From Phycisphaerales bacterium (GTDB taxonomy: Bacteria; Planctomycetota; Phycisphaerae; Phycisphaerales; UBA1924), in the NCBI GenBank assembly GCA_016793015.1, contig JAEUJD010000226.1, positions 1-44,541 on the forward strand: a stretch of 44,541 bases of DNA. The letters are read 5' to 3'. The translations under genes were made by a program, and so were the position numbers. Positions 8,295-20,340 of this stretch are shown one piece after another (position 1 is the stretch's first letter; each line of letters opens with the position of its first letter). The notes under the pieces were generated by a model. The model saw nothing but the letters and a program-made list of their open reading frames with translations. It searched no databases and had not been told where the DNA came from.

Positions 8295-9242
8295 ATGAAT
8301 TTCAAGCAGAGCGTGGGTGCAGCGTTGATTGCGGGTCTGGCGACAGTTGTTTCGACGACCGCGTTCGCGCAGTCGTCGAGCATTGAGCCGCAGAGTGCCC
8401 AGTCGCTCGGTGCGCAGCGCCAGGCGCTCGGCCTGCTCATGAAGCCGATGAGCGTGGACTATCAGCAGACGCGCCTCGAAGCCGTCCTGAAGAACATCGC
8501 TGATGTCACCGGCGCGCCGTTGATGGTGCTGTGGCAGGACGATCGCAATCCCGTCGGGCTGGACAAGGACGCCCTGATTTCGTTCCGGGCGCTCGATCAA
8601 ACCGCCCTGACCGTGCTCGACGGCGTGCTGGCGCAGTCCGGTGGACCGGTCAGCGGCGGCGGCAGTTCGTGGCAGATGACCGAAGGCGGCATGATCGAAG
8701 TCGGCCCGAAGGAAAGGCTGAACCGCACCCGGCGCCTCGAGATCTACGACATCTCGGACCTCCTGCTCGAAATTCAGGATTACAACAACGTGCCTCAGTT
8801 TGACCTCAATAGTGCGCTGCAATCGAGCGGCGGGGGCGGCTCTGGTTCCAGCCCCTTCTCAGGCGGCCAGCAGAACACGCAGAACACCGGCAAGCCCGAG
8901 CAGGAACGCGCCGACGAGGTCATCCGTTTGATCGTCGAACAGATCGAGCCGGATCAGTGGACCAACAACGGCGGGTCTGCCGCGACGGTGCGGTATTTCA
9001 AGAAGCAATTGCTCGTGACCGCTCCAGACTACATCCAGAGGCAGATCAACGGATACCCCTTCTGGCCCGCGGAGCAGACCCGCATCGACCAGGACAAGAC
9101 CGGTCGGCGCGTGACGTTGCTGCCTTCGCAGTCGCCTCGGGTGGTCCAGACGGCGAAAGTCACGCCTTCGAAGTCCGCCCCCGCGCCTGCTCCTGCGACC
9201 GGCTCTCCGACCGCTCCGCCGACCAACGCCGAGACCAAGTAA
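8295..9242 (+). CDS. Exported protein with secretin/TonB short N-terminal-like domain
   Basis: 315 residues, function not assigned. AAGGAG lies 7 bases before ATG 8295 and fixes the start. Residues 1-25 are a Sec signal peptide (MNFKQSVGAALIAGLATVV...AFAQ). Residues about 48-105 resemble the STN/secretin-N fold (VDYQQTRLEAVLKNIADVTGAP), followed by RLEIYDISDLLLEIQDYNN, a block found before secretin domains in planctomycete proteins. There is no secretin beta-barrel. A Gly/Ser-rich linker (about 178-192), a short globular part (DEVIRLIVEQIEPDQW) and a Pro/Ala tail follow. No type II secretion genes are nearby, so it may be a stand-alone periplasmic protein. The next gene starts 28 bases later. 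Confidence 0.65.
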   Translation: MNFKQSVGAALIAGLATVVSTTAFAQSSSIEPQSAQSLGAQRQALGLLMKPMSVDYQQTRLEAVLKNIADVTGAPLMVLWQDDRNPVGLDKDALISFRALDQTALTVLDGVLAQSGGPVSGGGSSWQMTEGGMIEVGPKERLNRTRRLEIYDISDLLLEIQDYNNVPQFDLNSALQSSGGGGSGSSPFSGGQQNTQNTGKPEQERADEVIRLIVEQIEPDQWTNNGGSAATVRYFKKQLLVTAPDYIQRQINGYPFWPAEQTRIDQDKTGRRVTLLPSQSPRVVQTAKVTPSKSAPAPAPATGSPTAPPTNAETK

Positions 9243-9270
9243 GTGTTTGATAGAAGAGTTTGGCACGCGT

Positions 9271-9684
9271 ATGACGACCGACCCGGACACTCTCGTCGAC
9301 GTCATCTCGGCGCGATCGGAGTTTGAAGCTTCGGTGATGGTCGAAGCGCTCAAGGCGCGTGATATCCCGGCATTTTCGATCGCGAACGCAGGGATGACCC
9401 TGCAATGGGAGGTCGCGGCTTCATCGCCGTTCCGCGTTTCGGTTCGCCGGAAGGATGTCGAAACCGCGAAGGAGATCCTGCGCTCACTGAAAGCGGACTC
9501 GGTGGACATCGATTGGTCCACCGTTGATGTTGGCGTGAGTCAGGATGTGACGCCCCCCGTGGCGATACGCGACGGTTCGGAGCCTGAAGCGCTCGGCTGG
9601 CTATCGGGCTGGGGGCCGGCGATTCTGATTTGTGCCGCGCTGCTCTGGCTGCTGTGGAATGCCTTCGCCCGCCCGCCGTCGTGA
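9271..9684 (+). CDS. DUF2007-like signal-transduction protein with C-terminal membrane helix
   Basis: 137 residues. The N-terminal 75 residues (LVDVISARSEFEASVMVEALKARDIPAF...RVSVRRKDVETAKEIL) match the ferredoxin-like DUF2007 pattern, in which an 'EA.ml...L...gI.a' helix is followed by a strand and an 'A..il' helix. A hydrophobic helix near 112-132 (GPAILICAALLWLLWNAF) should span the membrane. ATG 9271 is preferred over an in-frame TTG at 9247. Its biochemical role is unknown. Its stop is 4 bases from the converging putA stop. Confidence 0.6.
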   Translation: MTTDPDTLVDVISARSEFEASVMVEALKARDIPAFSIANAGMTLQWEVAASSPFRVSVRRKDVETAKEILRSLKADSVDIDWSTVDVGVSQDVTPPVAIRDGSEPEALGWLSGWGPAILICAALLWLLWNAFARPPS

Positions 9685-9688
9685 GCCG

Positions 9689-12600
9689 CTACATCTCTTC
9701 GCCGAGTTCCGGGGCGAAGCCCCGCCGCAGCGTGTTCTCGGCGACCGCCCGTGGTTCGACGAACTGGAGCAGGTAGTCCGAGCCGCCGGCCTTGGATCCG
9801 ACGCCCGACATGCCAAAGCCTCCGAAAGGATGGCGGGCGACGAGCGCCCCCGTGCAACCCCGGTTGATGTAGAGGTTACCGACGCGGAACTGCTTTTTGG
9901 CGAGTTCGATGTGTCGGGGCTTGCGGGTGAAGACGCCTCCGGTCAGTTTGTAGATCGAAGAATTCGCGATTTCGAGCGCATGTGCGAAGCTGGAGGCATG
10001 CATCACGGCCAGCACCGGTCCGAAGATCTCTTCGGTTGCGATTCGCGCGGTGGGCGGAACATGGCTGAAAATCGTCGGGCCGACAAAGTCGCGACCCGTC
10101 TTTGCTTCCAGCCCCGGCGGCACCGCGAGCGTCAGCTCGTGACGCGACTCACCCCTGCCGATCTCGATGTAGCCTTCGATTTTGCGTTTCGATTCCGCGT
10201 CGATCACGGGGCCGATGTCGGTGCCGCTGGCAACCGGGTCATTGATCGACAGTGCTTTCGTGGCTTCGACGAGCCGCCTCGTGAAGTGCCGTATCGCCGG
10301 GCCGTCGGGCCCTTCAGGATCAACAACGATCACACGCGAGCACGCGCTGCACTTTTGCCCCTGAAACCCGAATGCGCTCTGCCGCACACCCAAAATGGCC
10401 TCGTCGAGATCCGCGCTGGTGTCGACGATGATGGCGTTTTTCCCGCCCATCTCGCACACGACCTTTTTGACATGGTGCTGATCCTGAGGCGTCAGGCCCG
10501 CGGCCTGGATGATGTCGAGGCCCACCGCCTTGCTGCCTGTGAACGCGATGAGCGCGATCCGCGGATCGCGGACCAGTGCAGCGCCCACCGTCTCGCCCGG
10601 CGCGGGGCAGAAGTGCAGGACGTCATTGGCAAGGGCCGGCGAGAACCCCGCTCCGCGGAGAGATTCCTGCAGGATGTCGAAAAAGATGCTGGCAATCCCC
10701 GGTGTTTGCTCCGCGGGTTTCATGATCACGGTGTTGCCGGTCACGAGCGCCGCACTTGTCATGCCCGCGAGAATCGCGAGCGGGAAGTTCCACGGGCTGA
10801 TGACCGCCGCAACGCCGCGGGGCTGATAAAACTGCTCGTCGAGTTCACCGACAAAGCGCCCGAGCCGCTGCCGGTTGAAGAGCGAGATCGCTGTCCGAGC
10901 GTAATAGTCACAGAAGTCGATCGCTTCGCACACGTCCGCGTCCGCCTCACGCCACGGCTTGCCGGCTTCTCGGATCATGACACCGGCGAGGCCGTCGCGT
11001 TGTTTCCGCATCGCCGCGGCGGCCCGGACGAGCACATCGGCCCGCTGCCTGGGGTCGGCGTCGCGCCACACGTCGAATGCGCGAACGGCTCTTTGCACCA
11101 TTTCCGACGCCTGCGCGACCGTCCGGTCGTTGGCGACTTTCGGAATCGTTGCGCGGGCGACGGCGGCGGCAAAGGCCGCGTGCTGCCTCGAATCGGAGAA
11201 GTCGCGCACGGGCTCCGTGAAGAACGGCCGCCCGTCGCCAACTCCGGCAACGGCGGGGCTGAGCTTGTGGCGCTCGGGCGCCGTCGAGAGAGCGTCCGTG
11301 ATCGCGCCAGCGGGCGAGCCCAAACCGCCCCCCTTCGGCGCGGGAGCACGAAGCAGGGCGCCCGCATCGGCGTTGTCCATGAACCCGGCCTTGAGCCAGC
11401 TCTCGTTGCTTGTGTTTTCGAGCAGGCGCCGGACGAGATAGGCCATTCCCGGAATCATCTCGCCGACCGGCACGTACTCGCGAATCCGGATTCCGAGTTC
11501 GGCGGAGGCGTGCTTGAGCTGGTCCGCCATGCCGTGCAGCATCTGGAGCTCGAGCGCTTCTTTCGGGATGCCGCGTGATTCGAGCCCGGCGAGAGCCGCC
11601 GCGATCGAGCGCACGTTGTGGCTGCCGAGCGCGAGCTTGATGCCGCCACCCGAAGCGTCGGCCCTGGTCTTGGGCATCGCGTCGAGAAATATCTCGCTCA
11701 TCCGCTCGAAGCACGCATCGGTCTGCCACTTCTGGGGCCAGACGGGGCAGGGCCAGCCGAGCAGGTCGCTCTTGATTGTTTCGGCGTCCCAGTAAGCGCC
11801 CTTGACGAGCCGCACGGTGATGACGCGCCGCGACTTTCGAGCCCAATCAACCATGCGCCGTGCATCGTCCGGTCCGCTCTTGAGATAGGCCTGCATCGCC
11901 AGCCCGGCCTGGAAGTCAATCTTCTCGCAGCTCCGCTGGAAGAACTCGAGCGAAAAGTCCTTGAGCGCGAAGTGTTCCATGTCGAAGTTGACAAAGACGC
12001 CCCGGTCCCGCGCGGTCTCCAGAATCGGCAGGATGCGGATGAACAGATCGGCCATCGCGCCCTCGGAATCGATCGGATCGGTTCGGGCCGAGAGGGCGGA
12101 AATCTTGACGCTGACGTTGACGCGGGGAATCGGACCGAGATGATCGGATTCGAGCCGCGAATTGGCCGGCCATGAGGCGACCTGCGCCGGGAGATTCTGG
12201 ATCAGGTCGAGATACTTGCGGGCATAATCGTCGGCCTCCATGTCGGAGACGCACGTTTCACCGAGCAGATCGACGCTGAAGCCGATCCCGTGATCCCACA
12301 TCTTGCGAAGACCGGCCAGCGCACTCGCCGAGTCCGTGCCGGCGATGAACTTTCCCGCCATGCCCTCGATCTGCTTGCCGATGGTCGCGGCGGCGGCGCC
12401 TTTCAACAGCGAGCCCGCCTTGAGCGCCGCGCCGATCACCGGGGGCACGCTGACGCCGGGTTGACTCAGATAATCGTGCAGGTGATCGTGGATGCTCTCG
12501 GCGGAGCGCAGCATCGGGAACGTGTCGACAAAGCGGAACATCTGCACCTTGAACTCGGGGTCCTTCATGGACCATTCCATGAGCGCATCCGAGTAGAACT

Positions 12601-12778
12601 TTGCAGAAAGCAGACCGGTCTTGTGCCCCCGGGCGCGCCGCAGCAGATCGGCACCGATATCAAAGATCCGCGCTTCCTTGCCGGACGGACTCGGTGGGGC
12701 GATCTCGGCGCCTCCCGCGACCACGACGCGACTTTCAGGGGTGGGAGTCGAACGGTTCTTCCACGAAAACAGACCCAT
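9689..12778 (-). CDS. putA: Bifunctional proline dehydrogenase / glutamate semialdehyde dehydrogenase (PutA)
   Basis: 1029 residues. Oxidises proline to P5C with FAD, then glutamate semialdehyde to glutamate with NAD+. The PRODH barrel spans about residues 110-480 (DMEHFALKDFSLEFFQ, TVRLVKGAYWDAE, LEMQ-type LELQMLHGMADQ, REYVPVGEMIPGMAYLVRR). The aldehyde dehydrogenase half has SPWNFPLAILAGM, EMGGKNAIIVDTSADLDEA and catalytic Cys810 in GQKCSACSR. It lacks the ribbon-helix-helix DNA-binding domain of enteric PutA, so it is not expected to repress its own gene. Start: GGAAGGA precedes ATG 12778. It lies 86 bases after the GT41 gene and may share its transcript. Confidence 0.95.
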   Translation of the reverse strand: MGLFSWKNRSTPTPESRVVVAGGAEIAPPSPSGKEARIFDIGADLLRRARGHKTGLLSAKFYSDALMEWSMKDPEFKVQMFRFVDTFPMLRSAESIHDHLHDYLSQPGVSVPPVIGAALKAGSLLKGAAAATIGKQIEGMAGKFIAGTDSASALAGLRKMWDHGIGFSVDLLGETCVSDMEADDYARKYLDLIQNLPAQVASWPANSRLESDHLGPIPRVNVSVKISALSARTDPIDSEGAMADLFIRILPILETARDRGVFVNFDMEHFALKDFSLEFFQRSCEKIDFQAGLAMQAYLKSGPDDARRMVDWARKSRRVITVRLVKGAYWDAETIKSDLLGWPCPVWPQKWQTDACFERMSEIFLDAMPKTRADASGGGIKLALGSHNVRSIAAALAGLESRGIPKEALELQMLHGMADQLKHASAELGIRIREYVPVGEMIPGMAYLVRRLLENTSNESWLKAGFMDNADAGALLRAPAPKGGGLGSPAGAITDALSTAPERHKLSPAVAGVGDGRPFFTEPVRDFSDSRQHAAFAAAVARATIPKVANDRTVAQASEMVQRAVRAFDVWRDADPRQRADVLVRAAAAMRKQRDGLAGVMIREAGKPWREADADVCEAIDFCDYYARTAISLFNRQRLGRFVGELDEQFYQPRGVAAVISPWNFPLAILAGMTSAALVTGNTVIMKPAEQTPGIASIFFDILQESLRGAGFSPALANDVLHFCPAPGETVGAALVRDPRIALIAFTGSKAVGLDIIQAAGLTPQDQHHVKKVVCEMGGKNAIIVDTSADLDEAILGVRQSAFGFQGQKCSACSRVIVVDPEGPDGPAIRHFTRRLVEATKALSINDPVASGTDIGPVIDAESKRKIEGYIEIGRGESRHELTLAVPPGLEAKTGRDFVGPTIFSHVPPTARIATEEIFGPVLAVMHASSFAHALEIANSSIYKLTGGVFTRKPRHIELAKKQFRVGNLYINRGCTGALVARHPFGGFGMSGVGSKAGGSDYLLQFVEPRAVAENTLRRGFAPELGEEM

Positions 12779-12864
12779 GGATCTTCCTTCCGCAAGGGGC
12801 CGACACCGAGGCTCACACTGTAGAAAGGATCGCGAAGACGCACCCGGCGTGCCCCCGCCGATCA

Positions 12865-14643
12865 CTAGAGAGCCGGATTCGCCCGCTTGCGAACGCACCA
12901 TTCCCGCCAGGCGTTGCGGTAGTGGGCCTCGAGCCGCCGGGTGAATCCCACGTGGTCGCAAAGGACGCTCGTCGTCACCATGCCCCGCAATTTGGAGCGC
13001 AGGTCAACGCGGCGGGACTCGTCCGCCGCGAGGGCGACGCATTTCCGCAGGTAATCTTCTTCGTCGGACGCGACGAGATCCGGCAGGCCGACGTTGGAGA
13101 GCAAACTGACGCCGACCCGCGAGACGTGGCTGTTACCCGCCATGGTCACGACCGGTACGCCCATGAACATCGCTTCGACGGTTGTTGTCGTGCCGTTGTA
13201 CGGCCAGGGATCAAGCCCGATATCGACCCGGGCGTACATCTGCATGTGCTCGCTCTTGCCCTTGGTCTCTCCTTCGAGGTCGACCCTGGCAGGCTCGACG
13301 CCGCGTGCTCCGAGGTAGGCGAGGACGCGCTCGCGTGTCGCGGGCATGGCAAGAGCCATCGACTTGAGGAACAGGCGAGAAGTGGGGACCGCTTGCAGCA
13401 GTTTGGCCCACAGGTCGAGCACGTGATTGCTGATCTTGGTGTGGGTGTTGAACGAACCAAACGTCACGTAGCGGTTCTTCACGCTCGGAGCCGGGGCCGG
13501 GTCGCCCGCATGAGGCGGGGGCGTATAGCAGAGAAAGCTGCCCTCCATGCGGACGAGGGTCTCGGTCGCGAGATGATCGGAACCGGGAGGATCGGTGAAC
13601 GCATCGACGATGCGGAAGTCCATCGTGGGCAATCCCGTGGTGTTGGGGTAGCCCATGTAGGTGTACTGGATCGGCGCCGGCTTCAGCGCAAAGGGAACAA
13701 TGCGCCCCATCCCGGTGTGCCCGCTGAGATCGACGAGGATGTCGATCCGATCATTGCGGATGTAGTCCACCATCTTTTTGTCGTCGATGCGGTGCGTGTC
13801 GATGTAGCGTGCCGCGTGCTTGCGCAGGCGGATGGTGAGCTCGTCTTCGCTGATCATGTTGTGATACAGCGTGACGTTGAACATCGCCTTGTCGTGGTTC
13901 GCGATGATCGGTTCGATGAAGTGGCCCGCCGACCGATTGCGGAAATCCTGGCTGCAATAGCCGATGCGAAGAGGGCGCTCGGGGTCGGGCGTGTTGTCGT
14001 GCGGGCGGTTGTCGACCGGCACCATTTCGGTCACGAGCTGCCCCATCCGTACGTGGTGCTGGAAAACGACTTTCGGGTCGACACCGTGCAGACGCGTGAG
14101 CGGGAGAAGCAGCGCGGACAAGATCGCGCCGTCGCTCGGCGCTCGCTCGAGCGCCTGAAGAAGCACCCGCACCATCTCGTTCAGATCGCCCGCGAGATCG
14201 CAGAATCCGGAATACAGGGCGATGGCCTTGAGATCCCCGGGGCGGGAGTTGTACAGCTGCTTTGCCGTTCCCATCGCTTCTTCGAACTTGCCGTCCTGGT
14301 AGAGCGCGATGCAGCCGGCACGAAGGGGCTCGATATCCGTTGGGTCGATCTCATATGCCTTCCAGAAGAACTTGGCCGCGGCACCGAATCGCTGGCGCTG
14401 CATCTCGATATCGCCCGCCAGCATCATGTACTTGCGATCGACCGGCGCCAGCGCCACCGCCCGCTCCACCAGAAAATTCGCCTGATCGAACTGCTTGGTT
14501 TTGCAGAGCAGATCGACGGTCTTGTCGAGCAATTGGTAATTGGACGGGGCTTTGTCGAGCGCACGGCGCAGGATCGCCAACGCCTGCGGGTATCGACCCG
14601 CGGCAACGTGCGGAGCGGCTTGCATGAGTATCGCGTCGTACAT
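12865..14643 (-). CDS. TPR protein with GT41 (O-GlcNAc transferase-like) catalytic region
   Basis: 592 residues. Residues 1-180 form TPR-like repeats (HVAAGRYPQALAILRRALDKAP; PVDRKYMMLAGDIEMQRQRF). From 225 on it matches the GT41/SPINDLY catalytic region: RIGYCSQDFRNRSAGHF (226-242), VDLSGHTGMGR (304-314, with the His equivalent to the second active-site His of human OGT), APIQYTYMGYPNTTGLP, FGSFNTHTKISN with Lys404 in the UDP-phosphate-binding position, and DPWPYNGTTTTVEAMFMG. A soluble protein glycosyltransferase using a UDP-sugar is likely; target unknown. It starts 28 bases after the gcvP stop, so cotranscription is plausible though no functional link is obvious. Confidence 0.88.
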   Translation of the reverse strand: MYDAILMQAAPHVAAGRYPQALAILRRALDKAPSNYQLLDKTVDLLCKTKQFDQANFLVERAVALAPVDRKYMMLAGDIEMQRQRFGAAAKFFWKAYEIDPTDIEPLRAGCIALYQDGKFEEAMGTAKQLYNSRPGDLKAIALYSGFCDLAGDLNEMVRVLLQALERAPSDGAILSALLLPLTRLHGVDPKVVFQHHVRMGQLVTEMVPVDNRPHDNTPDPERPLRIGYCSQDFRNRSAGHFIEPIIANHDKAMFNVTLYHNMISEDELTIRLRKHAARYIDTHRIDDKKMVDYIRNDRIDILVDLSGHTGMGRIVPFALKPAPIQYTYMGYPNTTGLPTMDFRIVDAFTDPPGSDHLATETLVRMEGSFLCYTPPPHAGDPAPAPSVKNRYVTFGSFNTHTKISNHVLDLWAKLLQAVPTSRLFLKSMALAMPATRERVLAYLGARGVEPARVDLEGETKGKSEHMQMYARVDIGLDPWPYNGTTTTVEAMFMGVPVVTMAGNSHVSRVGVSLLSNVGLPDLVASDEEDYLRKCVALAADESRRVDLRSKLRGMVTTSVLCDHVGFTRRLEAHYRNAWREWCVRKRANPAL

Positions 14644-14671
14644 CGTTCGGATCGTACGGCAAGCCGGCCGT

Positions 14672-17617
<2,946 letters not shown>

Positions 17618-17763
17618 GGAGGGGGCTCCGGAACCACCAAAAATGGGTGTCGGCAACGGCAAAGACGCGAATTTCGCGACCATCGCAGATCCCGCTCCAA
17701 TACTAGGTTCCGAGGACCCGAGTTCCTGTACTCTGCTGCCCATCGCTCGTGGAGATTTCACAC

Positions 17764-19719
17764 ATGCACCTGTGCCGCGGCCCCATTCTCCTGCCCTTGG
17801 TTGTTCCCTTTGCCCTGTCGCTGTTCGCGCAGGCCGCGGACCTTCCCTCGACGTCCGTTTCCACGCCGGCACGGGTTGTGACGCCCCCCGGGGCCGACGA
17901 GTCTCTCGCGGCAGACCAACTCGTCCTCCGCGACCACCTCACCACGCTTGCCAACCCTTTCTTCGAGGGGCGATATCCCGGTTCGCGTGGCGGCAAGCTC
18001 GCGGCCGACTACATCCAGTGGCAGTTCGAGCACCTCGGTCTCAAGCCCGCATTCACCGATGCCGCCGACTCTTCCAAGCCCTCCTTTCGCCAGCCCTTCC
18101 CCGGCCCTTCGCATAACGAAATCGCGAAACAGGATTTCTCTTTCACTTCGAACGGAAAAGCATCCACGCTCACCCCGGGCAAAGACTTCAACGTGCTCGG
18201 CTTCTCTGGCAATGGCACCGTGACCGCTCCCCTCGTCTTCGCGGGTTACGGCATCACGATGGGCGAAGACGGCTATTCCAGCTTCCCCGATTCCGGCCCG
18301 GACGTCGAAGGCAAGATCGCCATCATCCTCCGCTTCGAGCCCATGACAGACGAAGGTACCTCGAAATGGAGCAAGGAAGGCTGGTCGTTTTCGGCGGGCC
18401 TTGAGCCCAAGATCGGCGCCGCCATTCGGCGCGGTGCGAAGGCGGTCATCCTCGTCAACCCTCCCGGTGCCAAGGACGACCGCGTCGACAAGCTCGAGGA
18501 TGTCAACAGCCTGACCGCGCGCGAGCCCTACGAAGCCCCGGTCATCATGGCCACCATCGACACGGTCGATGCGCTTGTCCGCACCGCCGATCCGCAGGGC
18601 CGCTCGCTTCTCGATCTCCGCAAACTCGCCGACGAGAAGGGTGTCATCGTCGAGCTTCCGAACGCCAGCGTCACGATCGACGCCGCCGTGAACAAGGTGC
18701 GCCCCATGACCGACAACGTCGGTGCAATCCTGCCCGGCGTTGGCGACCTCGCCGATCGCTTCATCGTCGTCGGTGGCCACTACGACCACCTCGGCCACGG
18801 TCAGGTCGGCGTCCGATTCCCGAGCGATCGTGGCCAGATCCATCCCGGTGCCGACGACAACGCCAGCGGCACATCCGGCATGCTGCTCATCGCCAAGCGG
18901 ATCAGCGAGGCCGCCGCGGCAATGCCCGCCGGAACACCCCGCCGCTCGATCCTTTTCCTCGGCTTCTCTGCCGAAGAATCCGGCCTCAACGGCTCGCGCT
19001 TCTACACGCAGCACCCGATCGTCCCGATCGAAAACCATGATTTCATGCTCAACCTCGACATGATCGGTCGCCTGGGCGAGAAGCCGCTCGAGGCCGGCGG
19101 CGTCGGCACCGCCGAAGGCTTCGCCGACTGGCTCGCCCCGTACTTCGAATCCAGCGGGCTCAAAATCGCCGGGAAACAAAGCGGCATGGGCCCGTCCGAT
19201 CACGCCTCGTTCTACGCCGTGAAAGTGCCCGTCCTCTTCCTCTTCTCCGGCATGCACCCGCAGTACCACCGCCCGACCGACGTCGCCGCGCTGATCAACT
19301 GGGAAGGCGCCGCCAAGATCGCCGACATGGGCTACCGCATCGCGCTCGATGCTTCGCTCCGTCCCGAACCGTTCAAGTTCACTTCTCCCGCCAACATCGT
19401 GACCACGCAGGGCGACGAACCCGCGCCGCCCCCCACGCGGGGTCGCATCCGTTTCGGCATCTCGCCCGGCGATTACTCGGGCGAAGACAAGGGTGTGCTC
19501 GTCGGAGAAGTCCTGCCCGAAACCCCGGCCTCCAAGGCCGGCATCAAGGCCAACGACCTCATCATCAAGTGGAACGACAACCGCATCGCCGGTGTGGAAG
19601 AGTGGATGCCGTACTTCAACGCCGCCAAGCCGGGCGATGTCGTAAAGGTCACGCTCCTCCGCGAAGGCAAGGAAATAAGCATCGATGTCACGCTCGAAGC
19701 ACGGGGCGGTGCCCGCTAG
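17764..19719 (+). CDS. Secreted M28 zinc aminopeptidase with PA and PDZ domains
   Basis: 651 residues. ATG 17764 follows GGAG at 9 bases; residues 1-25 are a signal peptide. A protease-associated (PA) insert lies about 130-270 ([35 protein letters not shown]). M28 metal ligands are readable: His339 in GGHYDHLG, bridging Asp364 in GADDNASG, catalytic pair Glu404/Glu405 in SAEESG, Asp432 in LDMIGR and His502 in QYHRPTD. A PDZ domain closes the protein ([20 protein letters not shown]). It probably trims peptides outside the cytoplasm. Its end converges with the lipoprotein gene 15 bases away. Confidence 0.93.
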   Translation: MHLCRGPILLPLVVPFALSLFAQAADLPSTSVSTPARVVTPPGADESLAADQLVLRDHLTTLANPFFEGRYPGSRGGKLAADYIQWQFEHLGLKPAFTDAADSSKPSFRQPFPGPSHNEIAKQDFSFTSNGKASTLTPGKDFNVLGFSGNGTVTAPLVFAGYGITMGEDGYSSFPDSGPDVEGKIAIILRFEPMTDEGTSKWSKEGWSFSAGLEPKIGAAIRRGAKAVILVNPPGAKDDRVDKLEDVNSLTAREPYEAPVIMATIDTVDALVRTADPQGRSLLDLRKLADEKGVIVELPNASVTIDAAVNKVRPMTDNVGAILPGVGDLADRFIVVGGHYDHLGHGQVGVRFPSDRGQIHPGADDNASGTSGMLLIAKRISEAAAAMPAGTPRRSILFLGFSAEESGLNGSRFYTQHPIVPIENHDFMLNLDMIGRLGEKPLEAGGVGTAEGFADWLAPYFESSGLKIAGKQSGMGPSDHASFYAVKVPVLFLFSGMHPQYHRPTDVAALINWEGAAKIADMGYRIALDASLRPEPFKFTSPANIVTTQGDEPAPPPTRGRIRFGISPGDYSGEDKGVLVGEVLPETPASKAGIKANDLIIKWNDNRIAGVEEWMPYFNAAKPGDVVKVTLLREGKEISIDVTLEARGGAR

Positions 19720-19734
19720 TTTCGATCAGCGGGT

Positions 19735-20340
19735 TCACTTCCCGTCGTTCTCGATAAACCAGCGCAGTTTCCAGTTTGTGCCTTCGAGCTTCATGTCGAA
19801 GCCGCACCACGGCATCGTGTCCTTGTCGACGTAGTGCAGACGCACCCGCATCACGTTCTCGCCGACCATCTCCATCCGCACGCCGGGGCTGAGTTCCGCC
19901 GCGGGCAGCATCTTGAACATCTTCTCCAGGTCCTCGCGCCTCCGCTTCATCTCGCGAAACGCGTATTTCGGGTCATAGCCGCGCTCGTAAAACTCATCGC
20001 GCGTCATCTCGCTCAAGACCTGCTCGGTAAAAGTCTTCTCGTCGTCCTCCCGCATGCACGTGGCGATGTGGAACATCAGGTCGCGCCCGTTCCGCGAGAT
20101 CAGCGTCTTGGTTCCGTCGGGATTCTCAATGACCGGCTTGGCCGTCGCCTGCGTCGCCAGAGGCGAGTTCGACACCTTCATCGACGAGTCGTAGACCGGA
20201 GCCATCCCCGTCTGTGCCCCGGGCAATCCTGCAAGGGGCGGGTTGTACCGCAGGACTTTCGTTTCGCACGCGCCGAGATACGCAGCAGCCATCCCGAGGA
20301 ACGCAACGGGCCAGGAGATTCTCGCCGCGGCACGCCTCAC
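19735..20340 (-). CDS. Hypothetical lipoprotein
   Basis: 201 residues, not recognised. The GTG start (20338-20340) overlaps the nadB stop as GTGA, so translation is likely coupled. The N-terminus has two Arg, a hydrophobic stretch and the lipobox YLGAC (Cys25), giving a membrane-anchored lipoprotein. The rest is globular and charged, with EDDEKTFTEQVLSEMTRDEFYERG and a two-strand C-terminus (MRVRLHYVDKDTMPWCGFDMKL...WKLRWFIEND) that resembles small NTF2-like or ligand-binding modules only in general shape. No catalytic motif is visible. Confidence 0.75.
   Translation of the reverse strand: MRRAAARISWPVAFLGMAAAYLGACETKVLRYNPPLAGLPGAQTGMAPVYDSSMKVSNSPLATQATAKPVIENPDGTKTLISRNGRDLMFHIATCMREDDEKTFTEQVLSEMTRDEFYERGYDPKYAFREMKRRREDLEKMFKMLPAAELSPGVRMEMVGENVMRVRLHYVDKDTMPWCGFDMKLEGTNWKLRWFIENDGK

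Noticed and set aside
9632..11578. 648-codon plus-strand open frame
   Set aside because: Antisense to putA; no recognisable domains.
17758..19269. 503-codon minus-strand open frame
   Set aside because: Antisense to the M28 peptidase, which has all its metal ligands on the plus strand.
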